28,022 bases of DNA, taken from contig DCGZ01000188.1 of assembly GCA_002314675.1 (NCBI GenBank), positions 4,433-32,454 of the forward strand. Reading direction: 5' to 3'. Under the pieces are notes generated by a model, which saw only the letters and a list, made by a program, of their open reading frames with translations, was not told the origin of the DNA and made no database searches. The DNA is from Fibrobacter sp. UBA1765. GTDB lineage: Bacteria; Fibrobacterota; Fibrobacteria; Fibrobacterales; Fibrobacteraceae. The stretch's first letter is position 1. Every line of letters begins with the position of its first letter. Made by a program: the position numbers and the translations under genes. Positions 14,704 through 22,650 of the stretch are shown one piece after another.

Positions 14704-15576
14704 ATGAAAAAACAACTTCTTGCTCTTGCTGCTGCAGTGCTTACCAGTGCTTCTGCCCTTTATGCAGAAAATGGCATGTTTGCTGGCTACCTTCCTGAAA
14801 ACTGGACTGCCGACGTAGTTGCAGCCGTTAAGTACAACCGTCATTACTATAGCTCCAACTGGCATGACGGCGGCACAAATACAAACTCCGCAGTTATCAA
14901 GTATGATGCGGATGTTCAGGGTAACTGGCATTATGCAAACTGGCGTAACCTTGTAAACCTTGCCTGGGGCCAGGAATACACCAAGGGTACCGGTACACGT
15001 AAGTCCGAAGACAAGATCTTCTGGGAATCTACCGTAGACTTCAATACTTCCGAACATATCAAGCCTTACATGGGCGCCCGTTTCGAAAGCCAGTTTACAA
15101 AGTCCTACATCTACGATGAAGATGAAAACGGTAAGGAACTCAAGCATTCCATCTCCTGCTTCATGGATCCGGGTTACTTGACTGAATTTGCTGGTCTCGC
15201 ATTCATCTTGAACGACAACTTCTCCCAGCGCCTTGCTTTTGCAAACCGTATGACATTCTCTGATGGCTATGGCTATGCAGACGATCCTGATACAGAAAAG
15301 GAAGAATCCTTCAAGGATGAACCGGGTCTTGAATCCATTACCGAATTCAAGTACAATTTCTCTGACATGATTTCCTTCAAGTCTCGCCTTTGGGCATTCG
15401 TGAACTTTGAAGGTGTCGACGAAATCGATGGCAAGTGGGAAAACACCCTTAGCATCTTGATTACCCCGTATATCGAATTCTCCTTCGGTAACGAAATCTT
15501 CTACGACAAGGACTTGAACAAGAACACCCAGTACAAGGATGCCTTGTACTTTGGCTTGACTTGGCGCTGGTTCTAA
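14704..15576 (+). CDS. DUF3078-like outer-membrane protein
   Basis: 290 aa. Signal peptide about 1-21 (ends ALYA). The mature chain has the pattern of DUF3078 family proteins: an early SSNWHDGGTNTNSAVIKYDADV segment split over residues about 40-60, WRNLVNLAWGQEYTKG, KSEDKIFWESTVDFNTSEHIKPYMGARFESQF, then long amphipathic strands and a terminal LTWRWF. (Each motif is quoted only in part of its run.) Family members are predicted outer-membrane barrels of unknown function, best known from Bacteroidota. GAGG lies 7 nt before the ATG. Followed by a terminator and then the cellulase gene on the same strand, so it is probably transcribed alone. Confidence 0.72.
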   Translation: MKKQLLALAAAVLTSASALYAENGMFAGYLPENWTADVVAAVKYNRHYYSSNWHDGGTNTNSAVIKYDADVQGNWHYANWRNLVNLAWGQEYTKGTGTRKSEDKIFWESTVDFNTSEHIKPYMGARFESQFTKSYIYDEDENGKELKHSISCFMDPGYLTEFAGLAFILNDNFSQRLAFANRMTFSDGYGYADDPDTEKEESFKDEPGLESITEFKYNFSDMISFKSRLWAFVNFEGVDEIDGKWENTLSILITPYIEFSFGNEIFYDKDLNKNTQYKDALYFGLTWRWF

Positions 15577-15600
15577 GCTAGAACTTGTCTAGAAACTTTT

Positions 15601-15630
15601 AAAGCTCCGCTTCGATGCGGGGCTTTTTTT
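15601..15630 (+). terminator. Rho-independent terminator
   Basis: 10-bp stem AAAGCTCCGC (15601-15610) / GCGGGGCTTT (15617-15626) with one G-U pair, loop TTCGAT, then Ts to 15630. It separates the DUF3078-like gene from the cellulase gene. Confidence 0.9.
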
Positions 15631-15639
15631 ACACTTGAA

Positions 15640-15713
15640 ACACTTTGTGTAAAATTTTTTGCCTGCTAGGTACTTTTAAGGCGATATTAATTTAAGTTTA
15701 AAAAAACAAGGAG
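15640..15713 (+). promoter_or_regulatory. Upstream region and ribosome binding site of the GH9 gene
   Basis: A small palindrome ACAC-TTT-GTGT (15640-15650) and a TACTTTTA element (15671-15678) precede the gene. A strong AAGGAG (15708-15713) lies 6 nt before the ATG at 15720 and fixes the start there rather than at the in-frame TTG at 15714. The promoter call is tentative; the ribosome binding site is clear. Confidence 0.5.
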
Positions 15714-15719
15714 TTGCAC

Positions 15720-17576
15720 ATGAACTTTAAATTCGGCTTAAAGCAGTATAGCCCCATAAAGATTGCATTGGTTTCGGGCCTTGCCCTTGCTTCTATCGTA
15801 AATGCGGCGACGGCATACATTAACCAGGTCGGTTATCGAGCTAGTGATGCCAAGGAATTTACTATTGCGGATGGCTCTGGCAATGTGGACATTGTGGATG
15901 CCAGTGGGCAGACTGTTTTGACGGTAACTCCAAAGCCTGCAAATATGTGGGCTCCAAGTGGCCAGAGTGTTCAGCTTGTAGATTTCTCGGAATTGAAGGC
16001 CGTTGGTACATATTCCATCAAGTTGAATGGCCAGGAACTTCGCAACGACTTGAAGATTTCTGACAATACTTTTGAAGATGTGACAAAAGCCGCTTTGAAG
16101 TGGTTCTATTATCAGCGCGCTTCCATGGCGCTTGATAAAACCTATGCCGAGCAATGGGCACGCCCGGCTGGCCACACGAACGCAAGCGTAGCCCTTCACA
16201 ATTCCACAGGCGGCTCCGGCAATATCAATTCTTCGAAGGGCTGGTACGATGCCGGCGACTATGGCCGCTACATCGTGAATTCTGGCATTACGACCTATAC
16301 GCTCCTTTCGTTGTATGAACATTTCCCGGAATATTTCAAGACCTTGAAGTGGAATATTCCTGCAGAAGGAACATTGCCTGATTTGCTTGCAGAAATCAAG
16401 TACAACCTTGATTGGATGCTTACCATGCAGGCTAGTGACGGTGGCGTGTACCATAAGTTGACGTCCCTTGGATTCCCTGGAGACGTGATGCCTGCAAACG
16501 ATCGCGATCCTCTTTATGTAATAGGCAAGGGTACGGCGGCAACGCTTGATTTTGCTGGCGTTATGGCCGTGGCCGCTCGCGTATACAAGCCGTTTGATGC
16601 GACATTTGCAAACAAGTGCCTTGAAGCCGCCAAGGCTGCCTTTGCATGGGGCAAGTCTAACCCGAGCAAGGCCTTCAAGAATCCGGGCGATGTTTCTACC
16701 GGTGAATATGGCGACGGCAACCTAGGCGACGAAATGAAGTTTGCCGGAACGGAACTCTTTATTACGACTGGCGACGCAAGCTACAAGCAGAATGTTAGCG
16801 AAGCAGGCGTTCCTAACTGGGGCGATGTTTCTGGCCTTGCGCTTTATGGTATAGCAACGCACGAAAATGAATTTGAGGCATCGGCACCGGCAGCCCAAGC
16901 CCTGCTCTCTGAAATGTCTGACAAGTTCGTAAACCGTGCAATGACCGGCTTTGGTGTAGTCATGGATAGCGATGACTTTGTATGGGGCTCAAACGCCGTG
17001 GCCGCTAACCAGGGCATTTGGCTTTTGCATGCATATTACATGACTGGCGAAAAGTCCTACTATGATGCTGCAAGAAAGGTCCTTGACTATTTGCTCGGTA
17101 AAAATCCGTTGAATATGTCGTTTATGACCGGCTTTGGTACAAAGTCTCCAAAAATGCCGCATCACCGCCCAAGTACCGCTGACGGAGTTTCTGCTCCGGT
17201 GCCAGGAATGCTTGTTGGCGGTCCGCAGCCTGGTGGCGAAGACATTGGTTCCGAATCCTGGGAATGCAGGGATTACAGGACTGGCAAGCCGGCAACGTCC
17301 TATACGGATAACCGTTGCAGCTACGCTTCGAACGAAGTGGCCATTAACTGGAACGCTCCTCTTGCCTACCTGGCTGGCGCTATCGAGGCTCTCAACGCCG
17401 GCCATGTGCCGAGCTTTAGCAAGCTTGCTCCCGCACCGACTCCAACGGCGATTGGCCTTGCTCGCCCGTCTCTTACCAAGGTTGATAATGGACTTAAGCT
17501 AAAGTTCAATGGTCGCGAAGTGTTTGTAGAAAAGAACGGCAAGCGCTTCAACCTGAATGGTAACAAGATCAAGTAA
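15720..17576 (+). CDS. Secreted GH9 endoglucanase (cellulase)
   Basis: 618 aa. Signal peptide about 1-31 (LALASIVNAATA). Residues 32-115 form the N-terminal Ig-like domain typical of one GH9 subgroup (AYINQVGYRASDAKEF). The (alpha/alpha)6 catalytic domain spans about 118-562: GWYDAGDYGRY (174-184) carries the Asp residues of the base/nucleophile site (Asp177, Asp180), HHRPS (481-485) is the conserved His motif, and YTDNRCSYASNEVAINWNAP contains Asp530 and the proton donor Glu539. The family hydrolyses beta-1,4-glucan with inversion. There is no carbohydrate-binding module. A Pro-rich linker (570-577) leads to a short, strongly basic tail (about 580-618), in keeping with basic C-terminal extensions described on Fibrobacter cellulases and possibly related to secretion or attachment. 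Own promoter region and terminators on both sides. Confidence 0.95.
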   Translation: MNFKFGLKQYSPIKIALVSGLALASIVNAATAYINQVGYRASDAKEFTIADGSGNVDIVDASGQTVLTVTPKPANMWAPSGQSVQLVDFSELKAVGTYSIKLNGQELRNDLKISDNTFEDVTKAALKWFYYQRASMALDKTYAEQWARPAGHTNASVALHNSTGGSGNINSSKGWYDAGDYGRYIVNSGITTYTLLSLYEHFPEYFKTLKWNIPAEGTLPDLLAEIKYNLDWMLTMQASDGGVYHKLTSLGFPGDVMPANDRDPLYVIGKGTAATLDFAGVMAVAARVYKPFDATFANKCLEAAKAAFAWGKSNPSKAFKNPGDVSTGEYGDGNLGDEMKFAGTELFITTGDASYKQNVSEAGVPNWGDVSGLALYGIATHENEFEASAPAAQALLSEMSDKFVNRAMTGFGVVMDSDDFVWGSNAVAANQGIWLLHAYYMTGEKSYYDAARKVLDYLLGKNPLNMSFMTGFGTKSPKMPHHRPSTADGVSAPVPGMLVGGPQPGGEDIGSESWECRDYRTGKPATSYTDNRCSYASNEVAINWNAPLAYLAGAIEALNAGHVPSFSKLAPAPTPTAIGLARPSLTKVDNGLKLKFNGREVFVEKNGKRFNLNGNKIK

Positions 17577-17595
17577 TATCTAAACGTGATAGCAG

Positions 17596-17623
17596 AAAGC
17601 CCTGGTCAACCAGGGCTTTTCTG
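17596..17623. terminator. Bidirectional rho-independent terminator
   Basis: Perfect 10-bp stem AAAGCCCTGG (17596-17605) / CCAGGGCTTT (17610-17619) with tetraloop TCAA. Short T tracts on both strands; it lies between the convergent GH9 and DUF2341 lipoprotein genes. Confidence 0.85.
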
Positions 17624-17640
17624 TACTTGTAAATTTGGGC

Positions 17641-19125
17641 TTATCTGATATCGTCCCTGTTAATCCCGTAGATCTTGATATCGTCTAGCCAAATATCTGC
17701 ATTCTCGTACGCTGCAATGGCAATGTTTGTTGCATTGTGTTGAACGTTATCCCAGCCGATGTTGCCCCATAGATTGTCTCCTTCTATAAAATCACCGGGC
17801 TTGATAACCTTTCTGGTCCATTCATCACTTCTTTGCAGGGAGTCTTCGTAAAGAGCTTTGCCTTTTTTGGCGCTTTCTCCCATAAATTCCAGGGAGAATG
17901 AATACTTGCCTTTTCCCCTGATATAGAATTCAACGGAATCGATCCCCGAGAAGTTGCAAGGGGTTTCTTCGTGGCAAAGCCAAATGCCAAAGAAAGACCA
18001 ATGGCCTTTTATTGCTTCGGAAGTCCAATGGAATGCATGGCCTGTACGGCCTGCGCCTGCAGCGACGATACTATCTGTAAAGTTATCTACAGTCGGCAGC
18101 GACGTTACGGAATCCCCGGAATGGGAAAAGTACCAGTCCGTGGGTATTGCCGGGAGTTCAAGGTTTGATTTTTTACCAGATTCGAAATCCACGATATCCA
18201 ATGCATACAGTTCCTTGAATACGGATCCTTCAATGCCCTTCCAGATGTTTTCTGAATTTTTGTGCAGGGAATCGGCGTTGCCCCAAAGCATGTAAACGGT
18301 TGCGTTCGTGTCGGGAAGCTTTACCCGGAGTGTCGCCTCTTGCATGAGAGTATCCCAGTATGCAATCTCGGATTCCAGTACGCTTCCCTTGTTATCGGTA
18401 AACCAGATGTCCTTGCCGCCCGCGCTTGTGTTAAAGTCGAAGTTTGAAGCATTTAGCCTGACAAACCCGACTGTTGGGGTCGCAATAGGCATCCAGCTAG
18501 AAATCAGGTCGCTAGCCTTGAATTGCCTGCTATACGGCCAGGTTCGTAAATCTGCAACGGTCTTGACGTCAGATTTTTTTCCTGGTTCGATTTCGATGTC
18601 AAATTCAATGGCGGTGTCGCCAGCAACCGCCTTGAACTTGTAATTTGCCGGAGCAAGAGAATCTATGCTAAAGTTGCCAAGGCTGTCTGTCTTTATGACA
18701 CGGTCCGTTCCGTAAACCATGATCCATGCAAAATTCTCGCGGATTGGCAATGCGACATTTCCGTGAACGGAACCGGTGGGGGCCATCGTAAGTTCGCGAT
18801 TCCGGGAGGAATCCTTTATGCTTAATTTTTCAAAGACGCCTTCGCCATTGGCAAGAATTTCTACAGCAACGTTTGTGTCGGAACTATCAAGATGGAAATA
18901 GCCTAGGGAATCGGTTTCGCACTCGCGGAGCGTCTTTGTAAGGGTGTCGGGGTACGAAAGTGGCGAAAGCTTGACTCTTGCGTGAGTGACCGGGGTCTTG
19001 TCTTGATAGACAACCTGGATGAGTGACGCGTTTTCTGTTTCAACGGTGCTTATGCCTGCGACCTTGTCGTCTGAACAGGCTACTAACATGGCTAGGATTG
19101 TGAATAAGAAAAAAGTCTTTTTCAT
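17641..19125 (-). CDS. Lipoprotein with DUF2341 and CBM11/CIA30-like C-terminal domain
   Basis: 494 aa. Lipobox LVAC (Cys17). Two regulatory-type beta-sandwich repeats at about 35-113 (VVYQDKTPVTHARVKLSPL; DSLGYFHLDSS) and 116-185 (GSVHGNVALPI; DSLGNFSIDSLAPANYKF). About 200-300 fits DUF2341 (FDFNTSAGGKDIWFTDNKG, AYWDTLMQEATLRVKLPD, TVYMLWGNAD). About 311-490 has the pattern of a galactose-binding-like sandwich of the CBM11/CIA30 type (DIVDFESGK, GIDSVEFYIRGKGKYSF, ADIWLDDIKIYG). Such domains bind carbohydrate or protein ligands, so surface adhesion or polysaccharide recognition is plausible. The start overlaps the TIGR02147 stop by 4 nt (ATGA), so the two are coupled. No catalytic motif is seen. 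Confidence 0.82.
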   Translation of the reverse strand: MKKTFFLFTILAMLVACSDDKVAGISTVETENASLIQVVYQDKTPVTHARVKLSPLSYPDTLTKTLRECETDSLGYFHLDSSDTNVAVEILANGEGVFEKLSIKDSSRNRELTMAPTGSVHGNVALPIRENFAWIMVYGTDRVIKTDSLGNFSIDSLAPANYKFKAVAGDTAIEFDIEIEPGKKSDVKTVADLRTWPYSRQFKASDLISSWMPIATPTVGFVRLNASNFDFNTSAGGKDIWFTDNKGSVLESEIAYWDTLMQEATLRVKLPDTNATVYMLWGNADSLHKNSENIWKGIEGSVFKELYALDIVDFESGKKSNLELPAIPTDWYFSHSGDSVTSLPTVDNFTDSIVAAGAGRTGHAFHWTSEAIKGHWSFFGIWLCHEETPCNFSGIDSVEFYIRGKGKYSFSLEFMGESAKKGKALYEDSLQRSDEWTRKVIKPGDFIEGDNLWGNIGWDNVQHNATNIAIAAYENADIWLDDIKIYGINRDDIR

Positions 19126-19970
19126 TTGCGACCCCTAGTTTTAGTGGGCATTTCTTTAGGCACCTCGGCAACAGGGTAGAGGGCGAATACAAATTGCATA
19201 GCTTTGTTTGGCCTTTCGACTTCTTCTACGCGCTTTTGCACTTGTCGCCTAAATTCAAGGTTCATTTCCTTTAGGTCGTTAAAGCAATCGTCATCGACAC
19301 CAACTAATAGCGATGTTATGTTTCGTTTGTCTGGTTCCACGTTTGCTAGCGCATCCTGTGCAAGAGAAAGCAGCTGGTTTTGGTAACTGCGAATCGCCGC
19401 AGTCTTTTCTGCCCCTGCAGAGGTAAAGTTTGCCGTTGTCGCCGCGTAGCGTTCAGAAGCTAGTGGCGTAATCAGGTGCAGTTCTTTCAAAACGCTTATG
19501 GCTTCTTCGACTTGCTCTTTTGAAACTGCCGGCGAAATTTGCTTTACCAGTTGTGGTACAACTGCTTTGCCGCCGTTCATTTCTATAAGGGCGCGTACTA
19601 CGGGGATCCACCATTTGCTCAGGAACAATAGTTCGTTGGAATTGAACTTGCGGAGGTTTACGTCTTGCAAAGATAAAGCCTTGTTGAAAAGCTTTTCTTT
19701 TTCAGCCTTGGATTTTGTTTTTGATGCTGCTACAAGAATTTCAAATAGTTCGCCGTTACGGCCCTTAAGCCCGAGTAAATCCTTTGCTAGCGGAATACTT
19801 CGGTTTGGCAGGTGCAAAACCTTGTTTAGGACCCTGAACATCTGGCTTGTTTCAAGGCCTAGCTTTTGGCCCATCATTTTGTACGAATATAAGGGCATGT
19901 CCAGTTTTTTTTGGACAAAGTAGTCTTTGAGCAAGTCCCTATAGTCGCTGATTTCTTCGATGTTCAACAT
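19122..19970 (-). CDS. TIGR02147/DUF4423 family protein, likely regulator of the downstream lipoprotein
   Basis: 282 aa, soluble, no signal peptide. N-terminal pattern EISDYRDLLKDYFVQKK (about 5-21), then a helix-turn-helix-like KMMGQKLGLETSQMFRVLN (32-50), then KDLLGLKGRNGELFEILVAAS (65-85). A winged-helix-like segment follows (ISPAVSKEQVEEAISVLKEL) and a closing LEFRRQVQKRVEEVER. This layout is typical of a large paralogous family first defined in Fibrobacter succinogenes and also seen in Bdellovibrio. Members are thought to be DNA-binding regulators, but the function is not well established. It is the first gene of a two-gene operon, with AAAGG before the ATG and TATAAT in the upstream AT-rich region. 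The pairing suggests it controls its lipoprotein partner. Confidence 0.85.
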   Translation of the reverse strand: MLNIEEISDYRDLLKDYFVQKKLDMPLYSYKMMGQKLGLETSQMFRVLNKVLHLPNRSIPLAKDLLGLKGRNGELFEILVAASKTKSKAEKEKLFNKALSLQDVNLRKFNSNELLFLSKWWIPVVRALIEMNGGKAVVPQLVKQISPAVSKEQVEEAISVLKELHLITPLASERYAATTANFTSAGAEKTAAIRSYQNQLLSLAQDALANVEPDKRNITSLLVGVDDDCFNDLKEMNLEFRRQVQKRVEEVERPNKAMQFVFALYPVAEVPKEMPTKTRGRK

Positions 19971-20093
19971 GGCGTACCTTTGTTGTATTGATTATAATTA
20001 ATTTTTGGCTGCTCTTTAAAACAAGCCCCTGTTTTTTTGCCCGAAAATACGGAATGTTAAAAACATTTAAAAAAGCCTTTCGTTTTTTTCCAC
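19971..20093 (-). promoter_or_regulatory. Upstream region of the TIGR02147-lipoprotein operon
   Basis: AT-rich, no gene. On the minus strand a TATAAT lies at about 20000-19995, with TTTAAA 18 nt farther upstream as a weak -35; TATTTTCG at about 20050 is another candidate. No clear operator repeat is seen. Confidence 0.35.
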
Positions 20094-20097
20094 AAAA

Positions 20098-20123
20098 AAA
20101 GGTTGCTTTAAAAAGCAACCTTT
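20098..20123 (-). terminator. Rho-independent terminator of the GH5 gene
   Basis: Stem GGTTGCTT (20101-20108) / AAGCAACC (20113-20120), extendable by flanking AAA/TTT, with a run of seven Ts on the minus strand just beyond. Confidence 0.88.
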
Positions 20124-20162
20124 GGTATGGCCTAGTCTCTTTGGTTTAAACTCAAGAGGGTA

Positions 20163-21236
20163 TTAACCCTTGGCTAAAAGTTCCATGAGTTCCTTGTCGA
20201 GACGTTCCTGGTTGTCGTACTGTTCCAGGCTCTGGTGCAAGCTTTCGCCCTTGGAAACAAGACCGAAATCGAGGTTCTTGTAGTTCCAGTAGCTGTAGCC
20301 AACGTCTGCTTCGCGGAGAATATCCATGAAGTCACGCATCCAGTTCATTTGAGATTTGCGATTGACCTGTACGTAGACGCCGAATTCGTTGCAGGAAACT
20401 GGAACCTTGTATTTTGCTCTAAAGTCCAAGGCCTGCTGGATGCTTGCCTGCAGGCGTGCCTTGTCCCAGTAGCCGTAGTCCATGTTCAAGCGAGTCTGGC
20501 CTTCACCTTCTGGAGCAGCGTATGTGCCCGGCCAGTCACGGCGAATGCGGAAGAACGGGTCGTCGATCCATGCAGCGAACTGGTGGGTAAAGCAGACTGG
20601 CGTGTAGGTATGGAAGCTGTAAATTACATTGTCGTCGTCAACTGGTGTAAGGTACTTGAATTCTTCTGCGCTGTTCCACTTGTTGCTGCCGACGACGATA
20701 GTTGTCTTTGGGGCATGCTTGCGAAGGTTGTAGAACAATTCATCCTTGATCTTGTCCCATACCAGGGAATCGCGACCGGCAGGTTCATTCAAGAGTTCCA
20801 TCATGATCTTTGGGTTTTCGCAATAGCGTTCTGCCATGTAGGCCCAAACCTTGTTTGCTCCCTTGCGGCAGTTCGGGTCGCTAAAGAATGGCTGTTCCTG
20901 GGTGCAGCCCAGGTGAAAGTCGTGGCCCGGGCACTTGTGCAAGTCCAGGATGACTTCAAGGCCGGTTCTTGTAATCTTTTCGAGTGCTACGTCCAAGAGC
21001 TTGAATGCCTGTTCATCTGGAACAAGGTCTTCGCCCTTGAAAAAGTTGAAGTAGTCTACCGGCAAGCGCACGTGGTTGAAGCCTGCTGCATTAATGCGGG
21101 CAAAGTCAGAATCTCCAAGGAATGTTTCTGCATGCTTGTAAAAGCCAGGGAACCCGATTGGATCCTTTTCTTCGATACAGTCAACCTGGCTGAACCAGCC
21201 TCCCAAGTTAACGCCGCGTAAACGTTCATTCAGCAT
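20163..21236 (-). CDS. GH5 endoglucanase/cellodextrinase without signal peptide
   Basis: 357 aa. Starts directly with RGVNLGGWF (7-15), the usual GH5 opening, with no export signal, so it should act in the cytoplasm. Conserved residues: Arg57 in VRLP, His100 in DLHK, the acid/base Glu151 in LLNEPAG, His209 and Tyr211 in FHTY, the nucleophile Glu284 in CNEFGVY, and Trp317 in YSYWNYKN. The family retains configuration and cuts beta-1,4-linked glucans or mannans; a cytoplasmic enzyme probably trims imported oligosaccharides such as cellodextrins. GGAGG lies 5 nt before the ATG, and a clear TATATTTG element (21270-21263) lies upstream. The terminator follows, so it is a single-gene unit. Substrate is inferred only. 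Confidence 0.92.
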   Translation of the reverse strand: MLNERLRGVNLGGWFSQVDCIEEKDPIGFPGFYKHAETFLGDSDFARINAAGFNHVRLPVDYFNFFKGEDLVPDEQAFKLLDVALEKITRTGLEVILDLHKCPGHDFHLGCTQEQPFFSDPNCRKGANKVWAYMAERYCENPKIMMELLNEPAGRDSLVWDKIKDELFYNLRKHAPKTTIVVGSNKWNSAEEFKYLTPVDDDNVIYSFHTYTPVCFTHQFAAWIDDPFFRIRRDWPGTYAAPEGEGQTRLNMDYGYWDKARLQASIQQALDFRAKYKVPVSCNEFGVYVQVNRKSQMNWMRDFMDILREADVGYSYWNYKNLDFGLVSKGESLHQSLEQYDNQERLDKELMELLAKG

Positions 21237-21262
21237 AATGCCTCCAAATTTTTAATACAGCA

Positions 21263-21270
21263 CAAATATA
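21263..21270 (-). promoter_or_regulatory. Candidate -7 element TATATTTG of the GH5 gene
   Basis: Exact match to the Bacteroidota-type TAnnTTTG, 26 nt before the start codon and upstream of the GGAGG ribosome binding site. No convincing -33 TTTG was found at the usual distance. Confidence 0.45.
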
Positions 21271-21338
21271 AAGTGCTTTACCGCTCTTTAGTAGCGCCAA
21301 AAAAGCAAAAAAACAAAAACTGTTTTAGAAGATGAAAA

Positions 21339-21365
21339 AAGCCGCCTTTGTATGCTAGGCGACTT
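21339..21365 (-). terminator. Rho-independent terminator of the 102-aa gene
   Basis: 9-bp stem AAGCCGCCT (21339-21347) / AGGCGACTT (21357-21365) with one G-U pair, loop of 9 nt, and six Ts on the minus strand beyond. Confidence 0.85.
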
Positions 21366-21387
21366 TGGTAACGGGCAATCCCGCTTT

Positions 21388-21696
21388 TTAATAATCTTCT
21401 TTTTCTTCTTCCTTAACATTGACTTCTTCTTCGGCAATGTTAAGGTCAAGAATTACGTCGAGATCATCTGGAGAATCGTAAAAATCAGCAACGAGGCCGA
21501 CCTTTTTCATTTCGTCTTTCTGATTTTCGAAATGGACGATATCAGAAATTTTAACAGGAACAACTGCAGATGCACCGGTAATCGGGAGCTCTATAATCAT
21601 GCCACGATTGATAGGACCTTCGATAACCTTACCCTTGAATATAAGACTAGTCTGGTTTTCACCGAGAGAAGTTTTCTTGACGTAAAATTTTGGCAT
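21388..21696 (-). CDS. Small acidic hypothetical protein with a beta-barrel-like core
   Basis: 102 aa. Residues 16-57 (TSLIFKGKVIEGPINRGMII, then VVPVKISDIVHFEN) have the spacing of the beta-barrel domain found as domain 2 of translation GTPases (a G-V--G-I--G run ending in V-I--I). No GTPase domain is present, so it would be a stand-alone barrel; this is a structural guess and not a family assignment. The C-terminal third is very acidic (AEEEVNVKEEEKED). No signal peptide. No good Shine-Dalgarno before the ATG at 21696. It has its own terminator and is divergent from mqnA across 90 nt. Function unknown. Confidence 0.65.
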   Translation of the reverse strand: MPKFYVKKTSLGENQTSLIFKGKVIEGPINRGMIIELPITGASAVVPVKISDIVHFENQKDEMKKVGLVADFYDSPDDLDVILDLNIAEEEVNVKEEEKEDY

Positions 21697-21786
21697 ATTA
21701 CTTATGCATAATATTTGGTTCTAACGTTTGGGCCACTTTTAAAAATGACCGTTAATAAATCGTGAGTAAAAAACTAACTTTTTTAT

Positions 21787-22650
21787 ATGCAGTTGCGAGT
21801 AGGAAGAATCCCTTTTTTGGTCTGTGCCCCGTTTTTTCATCGCTTTTTTACAAAGAATTTTCAAAAAAGTGACCTGTTCCCCCGTTTTGCCTTTACCGAT
21901 GACGTTCCAAGTGGTCAAAATTTACTGCTTTCAGAAGGGAAAATCCATTTAACTCCGGGTTCTTCGTTCAACTATGCGGTGAATCCCGGGAAGTTTGTTC
22001 TTGCTCCAAACCTTTGTACCTCTTGCAACCTTGAAGTACGTTCCGTAAAGCTTTTTTCAAAGGAACCGATAGAAAATCTTGGTGGCAAGCGGATTCACCT
22101 GACTGCACAAAGCGCAACCTCCATAGCGCTTTTAAAAATTCTTTTTGCGGAGCGTTTTTGCACCTTGCCAGAATATGTTTCCGGGCGCCCGTTTGATATG
22201 GATATGGATTCTGCAAAGCTTTTAATAGGCGATGAGGCGCTTGCGGAAGACTTTAGGTATATGTCAAGAAAAAGTGCTTTTGCGTATGCCTATGACCTTG
22301 GTTCGCTTTGGCAGGAATGGCAGCGCATGCCATTTGTCTTTGGTGCGTGGAGCATTCACAAGTCTGCGGTCGAAAATCCGGAATTGTGCGACCTTCTAAA
22401 AATTTTCTTGCAGGAACTGGAGCTTTCTGTTGCTGAATTTAGGGCTGATCCGCAGTCGGCGCTAAAGCTATGGATGGAACATTACCCAAATGACCTTGCC
22501 ATGGACTTGCTTCATTCCTATTACGGAGTCCTTGATTATACGTTTACCGATGAACGCAAACAGTCGCTTTGCAAATTTTTTGAACTGGCAAAAAAAATCG
22601 GGCTGCTTGCATGCATGCCCGATATGGAATATTTCGACTGCAAAAATTAA
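21787..22650 (+). CDS. mqnA: Chorismate dehydratase of the futalosine menaquinone pathway
   Basis: 287 aa, cytoplasmic. MqnA converts chorismate to 3-[(1-carboxyvinyl)oxy]benzoate, the first step of futalosine-route menaquinone synthesis. Matching landmarks along the chain are LRVGRIPFLVCAPFF (3-17), DVPSGQNLLLSEGKIHLTPGSS (split over about 39-60), VRSVKLFSKEPIENL, the SATSIALLKILFAE segment, KLLIGDEAL, YDLGSLWQEW and MPFVFGAWSIHK. Length is normal. The family's usual Asn after the GRI-P-L motif is replaced here by Val-Cys. The ATG follows AT-rich sequence without a clear Shine-Dalgarno. It overlaps pdxJ tail to tail by 4 nt (TTAA), leaving no room for a terminator. No other mqn gene lies in the window. 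Confidence 0.85.
   Translation: MQLRVGRIPFLVCAPFFHRFFTKNFQKSDLFPRFAFTDDVPSGQNLLLSEGKIHLTPGSSFNYAVNPGKFVLAPNLCTSCNLEVRSVKLFSKEPIENLGGKRIHLTAQSATSIALLKILFAERFCTLPEYVSGRPFDMDMDSAKLLIGDEALAEDFRYMSRKSAFAYAYDLGSLWQEWQRMPFVFGAWSIHKSAVENPELCDLLKIFLQELELSVAEFRADPQSALKLWMEHYPNDLAMDLLHSYYGVLDYTFTDERKQSLCKFFELAKKIGLLACMPDMEYFDCKN

Noticed and set aside
20235..21221. 328-aa open frame on the plus strand
   Set aside because: Mirror of the GH5 gene, which has intact catalytic motifs on the minus strand; long antisense frames are expected with this codon usage.
21372..21383. CGGG-CAAT-CCCG hairpin followed by Ts on the plus strand
   Set aside because: No plus-strand gene lies upstream to terminate; the stem is only 4 bp and sits just beyond the stop of the minus-strand 102-aa gene, which already has a better terminator.
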